From an uncultured Porphyromonadaceae bacterium (lineage in GTDB: Bacteria > Bacteroidota > Bacteroidia > Bacteroidales > Muribaculaceae): DNA of 64,000 bases. The notes below the pieces were generated by a model. The model did not search any database. It saw nothing but the letters and a program-made list of their open reading frames with translations, and had not been told where the DNA came from. The stretch spans positions 1 to 64,000 of the forward strand of contig CAMCDS010000009.1 in the NCBI GenBank assembly GCA_945873625.1, written 5' to 3'. Below, one piece after another: positions 55,370 through 63,139 of this stretch. Position 1 is the stretch's first letter. Every line of letters starts with the position of its first letter. A program made the translations under genes and the position numbers.

Positions 55370-55871
55370 AGAAAGTAGTCATTATCGATACAAGCATCCT
55401 GTGCGTGTGGCTGCGGGTGCCGGGAAAGGAGACTTGCGGCCCCGACGGTTCACGCTGGACCTACGACCGGGTTCGCGATAAAATCGAAGAGGAGGTTGCA
55501 TGCGGTTCTACTCTCATCATGCCTCTTGCCACAATAATAGAGACCGGAACCATATAGCCCAGTCGGCCGGCGGCAGGTACGGCTTGGTAGAGGAGTTCGC
55601 TCGGCATCTTGAAGATGCGATCGATGGCAAGACGCCATGGGCGGCGTTCACGCAACAGTCGGGACTGCTTGCCGGAGACGCGTTGAAGTCTATGCTTGGC
55701 AGGTGGAGGGCGACCGCTTTGTCGGGTCAATCACTCGGAGACGCCATGATTGTGGATGTGGCGAACTGCTATGCCGCCTACCCTGTCGAGATATTTACAG
55801 GCGACGAGGGCCTCAAGGCCTATGAGCCCCGCATACCCGTGATGACTCCCCGCCGCCGGATGAAACGGTGA
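55366..55871 (+). pseudogene. Broken PIN-like nuclease gene
   Basis: MKKVVIIDTSILCVWLR starts like a PIN domain (first Asp), LATIIETGNH supplies the Glu, GDAMIVDVANCY and VEIFTGDEGL the later acidic residues. A frameshift lies near 55549: the frame reads IIETGTI then stop, but one extra A in GGAACC gives IIETGNHIAQSAGGRYG and continues to 55871. Corrected length is about 168 residues. With the upstream ATPase it forms a paired ATPase-nuclease module of the kind found in defence or toxin systems; function is inference. Confidence 0.75.
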
Positions 55872-55899
55872 GGGCGGATAATCTTTTGGCGAGTTTTAT

Positions 55900-55930
55900 T
55901 TGTTAGTATGGATAAAAAGGAGTAATTTTG
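55900..55930 (+). promoter_or_regulatory. Promoter of metK
   Basis: TTG (55900-55902), 20 bases, TAATTTTG (55923-55930). The leader before the metK ATG is about 240 bases and holds the riboswitch and terminator. Confidence 0.75.
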
Positions 55931-55967
55931 CAGTGAATTTGGCGGGCCGCCCCGGCGGCTGCGTCAG

Positions 55968-56018
55968 CAGTGGAAAAATTTGGCTGCTTGCAACCACTCA
56001 AAAAAATGCTAAAACTGC
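55968..56018 (+). promoter_or_regulatory. SAM-II-type riboswitch in the metK leader
   Basis: AGTGG (55969-55973) pairs with CCACT (55994-55998). The loop contains ATTTGGCTGCTTGCAA and the 3' segment is AAAAAAATGCTAAAA. This follows the SAM-II order: P1 stem, A/T-rich loop strand with ATTT, TTGCAA just before the 3' arm of P1, then AAA-x-x-GCTAA closing the pseudoknot. SAM-II binds S-adenosylmethionine, the product of MetK, so feedback repression fits. The assignment is by eye from the remembered consensus. Confidence 0.7.
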
Positions 56019-56078
56019 ACAGGCTCAATCTCCTGACTCCGGCCCTGAGGCCGGCTCTAAATGAGTCTTTACGGATTT

Positions 56079-56123
56079 GGCATTCAAGGGCGGAACGCTG
56101 CGGCCCTCGGATGCCGATTTTTT
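56079..56123 (+). terminator. Terminator in the metK leader
   Basis: GGCAT pairs with ATGCC and AGGGC with GCCCT inside it; GATTTTTTG follows. It lies 61 bases beyond the riboswitch and 54 before the metK ATG, as expected for transcriptional control. A further hairpin, CCGGCC-CTGA-GGCCGG (56039-56054), lies between them. Confidence 0.65.
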
Positions 56124-56176
56124 GTCGCGTCTGTTTTCTCCGCTCCTCTTCCTTATTGACTTAAAAACAGATTTAT

Positions 56177-57490
56177 ATGAGCTACTTATTTACATCGGAA
56201 TCAGTTTCCGAAGGTCATCCCGACAAGGTGGCCGATCAGATCAGCGATACGCTTCTCGACGAATTTCTGGCACGCGACCCGCAGTCGAAGGTCGCCATCG
56301 AGACTCTCTGCACCACGGGCCAGGTAGTTGTGGCCGGCGAGGTTACCAGCGAGGCTTACGTGGACATACCGGCCGTAACGCGCAAACTCATCAACGAAAT
56401 CGGCTACAGCCGTGGCGCCTACCGCTTCGACGGCGACAGCTGCGGCATCCTCAGCACTATCCATGAGCAGAGCCCCGACATCCACCGCGGTGTGGACGGA
56501 GCCGAAGAGCAGGGCGCCGGCGACCAGGGCATGATGTTCGGCTATGCCACTTCCGAGACCGAAGACTACATCCCCCTCTCGCTTTATATCTCCCACGCGC
56601 TTCTGCGCGAGCTGGCGGCCATCCGCCGCGAGGGGAAGGATATGAACTATTACCGCAAGGGTAAGCTCGTAACCTATCTGCGCCCCGACGCCAAGAGCCA
56701 GACCACGGTGGAATACGGCGACGACGGAAAGCCCGCCCGCATCCATACCATCGTGCTCTCGACGCAGCACGACGAGTTTGTGGAGCCTCTCAACGACACC
56801 CCCGAGGCCCAGAAGGCGGCCGACCGTCAGATGCTCGAGCAGATTGAGAAAGACGTGCGCGAGGTGCTTCTGCCGCGCGTCATCGCAAAGCTACCCGAGA
56901 AAGACCGTGCCCTCTTCGACGACAAGCTTATCCTCCACGTCAACCCGACCGGCAAGTTCGTGCTCGGCGGCCCGCATGCCGATACGGGTCTCACCGGCCG
57001 CAAGATCATAGTCGACACCTACGGCGGCCGCGGTGCCCACGGCGGCGGCGCCTTCTCGGGCAAAGATCCCTCCAAGGTAGACCGTTCGGCAGCATACGCC
57101 GCGCGCCACATCGCCAAGAACCTCGTTGCCGCCGGCGTGGCCGACGAGGTGCTCATCCAGGTGTCGTATGCCATCGGCGTGGCCGAGCCCGTCAACATCT
57201 TTGTCAATACCTACGGTACGTCGCATTCTCGCTATTCCGACTCCGAGATAGCCGAGCGCATCGGCAAGCTCGTCGACATGCGCCCGAAAGCCATCGAGGA
57301 GCGCCTCGGACTGCGCGCACCTATTTATAGGGAGACAGCCGCCTACGGCCACATGGGACGCAAGCCCGAGACCGTGGAAAAGGAGTTCTGCTCGCGCTAC
57401 GACAACGGCCAGCCGATACGCATGACCGTCAAGCTCTTCCCCTGGGAGGAGCTCGACATGAAGGAGACGTTCGCCAAGGAGCTTCTCTAA
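56177..57490 (+). CDS. metK: S-adenosylmethionine synthetase
   Basis: MetK makes S-adenosylmethionine from methionine and ATP. The family motifs are all present: SESVSEGHPDKVADQISD at the start, GAGDQGMMFGYA (about residue 115) and the P-loop-like GGGAFSGKDPSKVDRSAAY (about 290). The 437 residues are near the longer end of the family, as in other Bacteroidota. The ATG at 56177 begins the conserved MSYLFTSESVSEGHPDK. Control by the riboswitch and terminator in its leader is inferred; a strong terminator follows. Confidence 0.97.
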   Translation: MSYLFTSESVSEGHPDKVADQISDTLLDEFLARDPQSKVAIETLCTTGQVVVAGEVTSEAYVDIPAVTRKLINEIGYSRGAYRFDGDSCGILSTIHEQSPDIHRGVDGAEEQGAGDQGMMFGYATSETEDYIPLSLYISHALLRELAAIRREGKDMNYYRKGKLVTYLRPDAKSQTTVEYGDDGKPARIHTIVLSTQHDEFVEPLNDTPEAQKAADRQMLEQIEKDVREVLLPRVIAKLPEKDRALFDDKLILHVNPTGKFVLGGPHADTGLTGRKIIVDTYGGRGAHGGGAFSGKDPSKVDRSAAYAARHIAKNLVAAGVADEVLIQVSYAIGVAEPVNIFVNTYGTSHSRYSDSEIAERIGKLVDMRPKAIEERLGLRAPIYRETAAYGHMGRKPETVEKEFCSRYDNGQPIRMTVKLFPWEELDMKETFAKELL

Positions 57491-57546
57491 GACATACTCT
57501 AAGAAATGGCGTCGGCCGGGCGCGTTCCGGCGGGCGTGAAATGCAA

Positions 57547-57586
57547 TCGGGGCGGAGGACGCTGATCCTCCGCCCCGAAGTTTTTT
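57547..57586 (+). terminator. Intrinsic terminator after metK
   Basis: TCGGGGCGGAGGA pairs with TCCTCCGCCCCGA over a 6-base loop, followed by AGTTTTTT. Confidence 0.92.
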
Positions 57587-57618
57587 CGCTTAAAAATTGC
57601 GAAAAATCCGCAATTTAC

Positions 57619-57649
57619 TTGTCTGGTTGTCGATAAAGTGTTATCTTTG
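57619..57649 (+). promoter_or_regulatory. Promoter of the PpiD-like gene
   Basis: TTG (57619-57621), 20 bases, TATCTTTG (57642-57649). The leader is about 148 bases and holds a GC-rich hairpin region (57665-57720) that I cannot name. Confidence 0.7.
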
Positions 57650-57802
57650 CGTGCTAAAAAGCGTCGGGGAGGCGGCCGAAAGGCCGGCGCCCTTGTCCGG
57701 CATTATATATTCGGCCGGTGCAACCTCTTGTCGCTCAGGTTGATGCGGCGGGTCTCCGATGCTCATGTTTTTTGAATTAACTAATATCAGCTATAATTTA
57801 GA

Positions 57803-59932
57803 ATGGCAACATTACAGAAAATCAGAAGTAAGTCGGTCTTCCTGATCGTCGTGATCGGCGTGGCCCTGCTTGCTTTCATCGTTGGCGACGCGCTCACCAA
57901 TGGCAGTAAGCTTTTTGGCAACCAGACGACTGTAGCCAAGATCGGAAATGAGAAAATCGATTACACTGAGTATCAGCAGAAGCGTCAGGAACTCAACAAC
58001 CAGCTTGAGGAGGCACGCAAGCAGAACCCGATGCAATACGCTAATTTCGACACTCAGATTCTCTCTGAGATGGCTCTCGAGCAGCTCGTGACCGAGAAGC
58101 TTCTCGACCAGGCTGTGGAGAAGGCCGGCATACGTGCCACAGGCAATCAGCTCCGCTACTACATGATCGAGAATCCCATCAACCCCAAGGTGCAGCAGAT
58201 CATGAGCCAGCTTCAGGCCAGCCAGATTGCGGTGCAGACTCCCGCACAGGCCTACGATGTGATTTTCAACCCCAAGCGCAACGGACTCACCGACGCGCAG
58301 GTGGCTCCCTTCCAGCGTGCGTGGATCGCCGCCGAGGAAGAGACCAAGAAGCTCATCGAGCGTCAGACCTACCAGCGCCTCGCCTTCTCGTCGGTTCAGG
58401 CCAACGAGCTCGACAAGAAGCAGATGCACGCCGACTATGTGCAGACTCTCGACGTAGACCTCGCCTTTAAGCCTTACGGCGTGCTCGACGAGAAGAAATA
58501 CCCCGTCAGCGACGCCGAAATCGTCGACAAGTATAAGAAGGAGCGCTATCGCTTCGCCGTGCAGGAGCCGACCAAGGAGGTTTCGTTTATCGCTGTTGCC
58601 GTATCTCCTTCGGCTGCCGACATCAAGAACTCCAAGACTCTCGCCGCCAACACCGTCAAGGCTCTCCGCGACAGCACCCTCGGCAAGGAAATGCGCCGTC
58701 AGGGTCTCGTGGTGGAACGCCGTCAGCTCCGCGCTTCCGACATCTCCAACCCCTCTATCCGTCAGTATGTGGCTTCGGCTCCCGTCGATTCCGTATCTGT
58801 GATAAGCGAGTCGGCCCAGGGCTTCACCATCGTGAAGATGGGCAACCGCCGCGCCGAGGTTGACTCCGTGCAGCTCAACATCGTGAGCGTAGCAGGCAAG
58901 AACCTTCCCGCCAAGGTGCTCGCAAGCCTCAACGCCGGTCTCGACATCGACTCTGTGGCTTCCGTCTTCAAGGGCGACAGCGTCAACGTGCAGTCGAAGC
59001 AGTGGATTCCCCTCTTCACCGCCGAGGGTCCGACCAACGCTCTTCCCAAAGACCAGCTTGACACTCTCATGAACGCCGGCGGCAGATACGTCGAACTCAT
59101 GAAGACCGACGAGGGCGCCCTCTTCGCCCAGGTGGCCGAGCGCAAGGCTCCCGTCGAGGTATATGAATACGAGGAGGTGAACTACGACGTCAAGCCCAGC
59201 GTGCAGACCGTGGCCGACGAGCGTGCCAAGTTCGAGAAATTCCTCGCCGCCAACAATACCGCCGCCAAGTTCAACGCCAACGCCGCCAAGGCCGGCTATC
59301 AGCGTCAGGACTTCGACCTTACCCAGTCGACCCCCGCAGTGCCCCGCTTCGCCGGCATGAACCAGTATTATCCCGACAGCCGCCAGGTGGTGCGCTGGGT
59401 GATGATCGAGGGCAAGCCCGGAGAGGTGAGCCACATCTACGAGTCGAAAGACGCCAACCAGCCGATGCTCTACGCAGTGGCAGTCAACAGCGAATATGAG
59501 GACTTCGTGCCCGTCGGCAACTCGAAGGTGAGGGAAGTGCTCGCCGGCGAGATCCGCGCCTCCAAGGCCGGCGACGCCATGGTGAAGCAGTATCAGCCCA
59601 AGGCCTCGTCGGTAGCTTCGGCAGCGGCCGCCATGGGAGTGCAGCCCACCGCCACGCCGAGCTTCCGCTTCGGCCGCATGTTCAACGTGCAGGATCCGGT
59701 AGTGGTAGGCCGCATCGCAGGCACCAAGCCCGGCGCCAAGGTATACGTGGTGAAGGGTAAGGACGGCGTCTATGTCTATCGCGTGAAGAGCGCCAAGACG
59801 GAGAACTTCCCCTTCAATTCCGACAACTACTCGCAGCAGTACTATCAGCTCGTGAACCCCGACCTTCAGAAGATGATGCGCGGCGACCGTAAGCTGCAAA
59901 ACAATATCTATAAGTTCGAGGCCGGCGACTGA
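57803..59932 (+). CDS. Membrane-anchored SurA/PpiD-type peptidylprolyl isomerase-like chaperone
   Basis: MATLQKIRSKSVFLIVVIGVALLAFIVGDAL is the single N-terminal anchor typical of PpiD; the protein then lies in the periplasm. A SurA-like N-terminal region follows (VAKIGNEKIDYTEYQQKRQ, LVTEKLLDQAVEKAGIRATGNQL). The middle and C-terminal parts hold degenerate parvulin-like segments (VISESAQGFTIVKMGNRRA); the full catalytic motif is not obvious, so it may act as a chaperone rather than an isomerase. The 709 residues match Bacteroidota PpiD-like proteins. It probably assists folding of exported proteins after SecYEG. Confidence 0.88.
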   Translation: MATLQKIRSKSVFLIVVIGVALLAFIVGDALTNGSKLFGNQTTVAKIGNEKIDYTEYQQKRQELNNQLEEARKQNPMQYANFDTQILSEMALEQLVTEKLLDQAVEKAGIRATGNQLRYYMIENPINPKVQQIMSQLQASQIAVQTPAQAYDVIFNPKRNGLTDAQVAPFQRAWIAAEEETKKLIERQTYQRLAFSSVQANELDKKQMHADYVQTLDVDLAFKPYGVLDEKKYPVSDAEIVDKYKKERYRFAVQEPTKEVSFIAVAVSPSAADIKNSKTLAANTVKALRDSTLGKEMRRQGLVVERRQLRASDISNPSIRQYVASAPVDSVSVISESAQGFTIVKMGNRRAEVDSVQLNIVSVAGKNLPAKVLASLNAGLDIDSVASVFKGDSVNVQSKQWIPLFTAEGPTNALPKDQLDTLMNAGGRYVELMKTDEGALFAQVAERKAPVEVYEYEEVNYDVKPSVQTVADERAKFEKFLAANNTAAKFNANAAKAGYQRQDFDLTQSTPAVPRFAGMNQYYPDSRQVVRWVMIEGKPGEVSHIYESKDANQPMLYAVAVNSEYEDFVPVGNSKVREVLAGEIRASKAGDAMVKQYQPKASSVASAAAAMGVQPTATPSFRFGRMFNVQDPVVVGRIAGTKPGAKVYVVKGKDGVYVYRVKSAKTENFPFNSDNYSQQYYQLVNPDLQKMMRGDRKLQNNIYKFEAGD

Positions 59933-59962
59933 TAGCCGACACTCGTCTCCGACAGACACTCA

Positions 59963-60010
59963 CCGACGGGCCGAGGGCGATCGCCCGCAAGGCCCGTCGG
60001 TTTGGTTTTA
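59963..60010 (+). terminator. Intrinsic terminator after the PpiD-like gene
   Basis: CCGACGGGCC pairs with GGCCCGTCGG around an 18-base loop that itself can fold (GGGCGATCGCCC), followed by TTTGGTTTT. Confidence 0.8.
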
Positions 60011-60064
60011 TCTCAGGCCGGACAGTCCCGGCATACCGTCAATAAAGAAATCCGCAACATCAAT

Positions 60065-61090
60065 ATGCTCCCACCCCTGATTGGAATGACCCTCGGCCAG
60101 CTTGAGGAAGTGGCCCTCTCGGGCAAGATGCCCAAGTTCGTAGGAAAGCAGCTCGCACAGTGGCTCTACGACAAGCGTGTCGACTCGTTCGACCAAATGG
60201 CCAACATCTCGAAGCGCAACCGCGAATGGCTCGCCGAACACTATTCGATAGGCCGCTACGCTCCCTCGACGCGCACCCGCTCGGCCGACGGCACCGTGAA
60301 GTATCTCTTCCCGACAGGCGAGGGAAGGGCCGTCGAGACGGTCTATATCCCCGACCGCGAGAGAGCCACGCTGTGCGTGTCGTCGCAGGTGGGCTGCAAG
60401 ATGAACTGCTATTTCTGCGCCACCGGCAAGATGGGATTCAAGGCCCAGCTCACGGCCGCGCAGATCATCAACCAGATTCTCTCGGCCGGACCCGCCGACG
60501 GCCTCTCGGAGCTGACCAACGTAGTCTTCATGGGTATGGGCGAGCCCCTCGACAACCTTCGCGAGGTGATGAAGGTGATTGAAATCCTCACCGCTCCCTG
60601 GGGATTCGCATGGAGCCCGAAGCGAATCACGGTGTCGACCGTCGGGAAGCTCCCCGAGCTCAAGGAGCTGCTCGACGCCACCTCGGTCCACATCGCCGTC
60701 TCCGTGCATACGGCCGACGCCGTGCAGCGCGCGCAGCTGATGCCCGCCCAGAAGGCCTTTCCCGTCTCGGCGGTGATGAAGCTCCTCTCGGGCTACGACT
60801 TCTCGCATCAGCGTCGCCTCTCGCTCGAATACATCGTGTGGCGCGGCGTCAACGACGACATCGCCCATGCCGAGATGCTCGTCAAGCTCATCGGCTCCGT
60901 GAAGTGCCGCGTCAACCTCATCCGCTTCCACGCCATCCCGGGCGTCGACCTCAGGCCGTCGAGCGAAGAGAGGATGATCATGCTCCGCAACTATCTCAAC
61001 AACCACGGCATCATAGCCACCATACGCGCCTCCCGCGGCGAAGACATAATGGCGGCCTGCGGAATGCTCTCAACCAAAAAGGGTTCCTGA
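60065..61090 (+). CDS. rlmN: Dual-specificity 23S rRNA/tRNA adenine C2-methyltransferase
   Basis: RlmN methylates A2503 of 23S rRNA and A37 of some tRNAs by radical SAM chemistry. The cluster site is CKMNCYFC; the surrounding CVSSQVGCKMNCYFCATGKMGF is diagnostic. NVVFMGMGEPLDNL and a late GEDIMAACGML with the catalytic Cys complete the family pattern. The ATG at 60065 (MLPPLIGMTLGQLEEVA) is chosen; the frame open further up runs into the terminator. 341 residues, usual length. pdxA follows after 49 bases. Confidence 0.95.
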   Translation: MLPPLIGMTLGQLEEVALSGKMPKFVGKQLAQWLYDKRVDSFDQMANISKRNREWLAEHYSIGRYAPSTRTRSADGTVKYLFPTGEGRAVETVYIPDRERATLCVSSQVGCKMNCYFCATGKMGFKAQLTAAQIINQILSAGPADGLSELTNVVFMGMGEPLDNLREVMKVIEILTAPWGFAWSPKRITVSTVGKLPELKELLDATSVHIAVSVHTADAVQRAQLMPAQKAFPVSAVMKLLSGYDFSHQRRLSLEYIVWRGVNDDIAHAEMLVKLIGSVKCRVNLIRFHAIPGVDLRPSSEERMIMLRNYLNNHGIIATIRASRGEDIMAACGMLSTKKGS

Positions 61091-61139
61091 CCCCGGTTCG
61101 CTTCCCGCAGGCATCGCTTCATCCCCTATTTTCTGAATT

Positions 61140-62369
61140 ATGAACCGACCAGTAAGAGTGGGTATCACCCACGGCGACATAAACGGCATCGGCTACGAAA
61201 TCATCATGAAAGCCCTTGCCGACGAGACATTCACCGATCTTTGCACGCCGGTGGTGTTCGGCTCCCCCAAGCTCTTCTCGTTTTATCGGAAGCAGCTTGG
61301 CATCAACGACTTCTATTACCGCCAGATAGCGTCGGCCGAAAACGTGGCCGACGGCGAGATAAACGTGGTCAACATCAGCAACGAAGACTTCAAGGTAACG
61401 CCCGGTCAGCCCTCGCCCGAAGGGGGCGCGGCGGCTCTCCTTTCGCTCGAGAAGGGGGTGGAGGCCGTTATGGCCGGTGATGTCGACGTGCTCGTTACCG
61501 CCCCCATCGACAAACACACTATCCAGAGCGACAGGTTCCGCTTCGCGGGCCATACCGAGTATCTGCGTGAGAAGGCCGGCGAAGGCAGCCGCTCGCTGAT
61601 GATTCTCTTTGCCGACGCGCTGCGCGTGGCGCTCGTTACGACTCATCTCCCCATCTCCGAGGTGTCGGCCGCCATCTCGAAGGAGCGCATCGTGGAGACT
61701 GTCAAGCTTTTCGACGCCTCGCTCCGCGCCGACTTCGCCTGCGAGCGTCCCAAGATAGCGGTGCTCTCGCTCAACCCCCACTGCGGCGACAACGGCCTGC
61801 TCGGCCATGAGGAGAAAGACGTGATAGCCCCGGCCATCGAGGAGTGTCTCAACGAAGGCATCCTCGCTTTCGGCCCCTACAGCGCCGACGGCTTCTTCGC
61901 AGGCGAGGGAATCCATGCCTTCGACGGCGTGGTGGCCATGTACCACGACCAGGGCCTCGCCCCCTTCAAGGCATTGGCCCGCGACCGGGGAGTGAACTTC
62001 ACCGCCGGACTCCCGTTCGTGCGCACCTCGCCCGACCACGGCACGGCCTACGACATCGCCGGCAAGGGCGTGGCCGACCCCGTGTCGATGCGAGAGGCCA
62101 TCTATCAGGCCATCGACATCTTCCGCCGCCGACGCGTGTTCGAGTCCGCCTCGGCCAATCCTCTCGCGCGCCAGACCGACACCCGCAAGGGCGACAAGGA
62201 GAAGCCCCGCCGCTCAGAGGAGAAGCCCGAGCCGAATGTCGCCGAGCGCAGGGTGAAGGACCAGCAGCGCCCGCCGCGACGCAAGGATATGCCGAAGCAG
62301 GCACCCGAACAGCCCGCCGCCGAGGAGCCCGTAGCCGACACCGCCCCTGCCGGAGAGACCGAAAACTGA
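61140..62369 (+). CDS. pdxA: 4-hydroxythreonine-4-phosphate dehydrogenase with disordered C-terminal extension
   Basis: PdxA acts in the DXP-independent-of-salvage route to pyridoxal 5'-phosphate (vitamin B6). Signs: VGITHGDINGIGYEIIMKAL, VLVTAPIDKHTIQ, FAGHTEYL with a metal His, LNPHCGDNGLLG, and AMYHDQGLAPFKAL with the second metal-binding His-Asp, then PFVRTSPDHGTAYDIAGKG. These occupy residues 1-340. The last ~65 residues are a charged, Pro/Glu/Lys/Arg-rich tail (KGDKEKPRRSEEKPEPN and on) absent from typical PdxA. The next gene starts 35 bases later. Confidence 0.94.
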   Translation: MNRPVRVGITHGDINGIGYEIIMKALADETFTDLCTPVVFGSPKLFSFYRKQLGINDFYYRQIASAENVADGEINVVNISNEDFKVTPGQPSPEGGAAALLSLEKGVEAVMAGDVDVLVTAPIDKHTIQSDRFRFAGHTEYLREKAGEGSRSLMILFADALRVALVTTHLPISEVSAAISKERIVETVKLFDASLRADFACERPKIAVLSLNPHCGDNGLLGHEEKDVIAPAIEECLNEGILAFGPYSADGFFAGEGIHAFDGVVAMYHDQGLAPFKALARDRGVNFTAGLPFVRTSPDHGTAYDIAGKGVADPVSMREAIYQAIDIFRRRRVFESASANPLARQTDTRKGDKEKPRRSEEKPEPNVAERRVKDQQRPPRRKDMPKQAPEQPAAEEPVADTAPAGETEN

Positions 62370-62404
62370 AATCTGAAAACATAAGCCATACCCCATACAT
62401 CAAG

Positions 62405-63115
62405 ATGCATTACGGAATTATAGCTGCCGGCGAGGGATCCCGGCTCAGACAGGAAGGGGTCGACCGCCCGAAGCCTCTGGTCAGCCTCAACGGCACTCCG
62501 ATGATCGAGCGCCTCATCCGCCTCTTCATAGAGTGCGGAGCAGAGTCGGTCAGCATCATCGTCAACGAGCAGATGACCGACGTGCAGCAGTTTCTCGACG
62601 CTCTCGTCCCCACGCTCCCGGTGCCCGTGAGCGTTATCGTGAAGTCGACGCCCAGCTCCATGCATTCATTCTATGAGCTTTCGCGACTGATGCGCGGCAA
62701 AGGCCGCTTCATCCTCACCACCGTCGACACCATCTTCCGCGCCGCCGACTTCGCGCGCTACGTGGATGCTTTCGAAGCTGCCGGCGCTGACACCGACGGC
62801 ATGATGGCCATGACCGATTTCGTCGACGACGAGAAGCCGCTCTACATCGACGTAGACGCCGACTTCAACATCCTCGACTTCCGCGACAACCCCTGGGCCG
62901 GCGTGCGCTATATCTCGGGCGGCATCTATGGCCTCTCCGAACCTGCCATAGGCATCCTCGAAGACTGCATGAGCCAGGGAGTAAGCCGGATGCGCAACTA
63001 TCAGCGCGCCCTTGTGGCCGGCGGCCTGAGGCTCAAAGGCTTCCCCATGGGTAAGATAATCGACGTGGACCACGCAGCCGACATCGAAGTGGCCGAGAAG
63101 TTTATTAACTCCTGA
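62405..63115 (+). CDS. NTP transferase (sugar- or alditol-phosphate nucleotidyltransferase-like)
   Basis: A 236-residue GT-A fold nucleotidyltransferase: the start GIIAAGEGSRLRQEGVDRPKPLV is the nucleotide-binding loop with the conserved Arg and Lys, followed by LNGTPMIERLI and FILTTVDTIF (metal-binding Asp). It would join a nucleotide to a phosphorylated sugar or alcohol; the substrate is not defined. The ATG at 62405 is used because the open frame upstream is only the shadow of pdxA. It lies 24 bases before an ATP-grasp gene, suggesting a shared pathway. Confidence 0.88.
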   Translation: MHYGIIAAGEGSRLRQEGVDRPKPLVSLNGTPMIERLIRLFIECGAESVSIIVNEQMTDVQQFLDALVPTLPVPVSVIVKSTPSSMHSFYELSRLMRGKGRFILTTVDTIFRAADFARYVDAFEAAGADTDGMMAMTDFVDDEKPLYIDVDADFNILDFRDNPWAGVRYISGGIYGLSEPAIGILEDCMSQGVSRMRNYQRALVAGGLRLKGFPMGKIIDVDHAADIEVAEKFINS

Positions 63116-63139
63116 AAAACTATTATCTGTCAGCTATTT

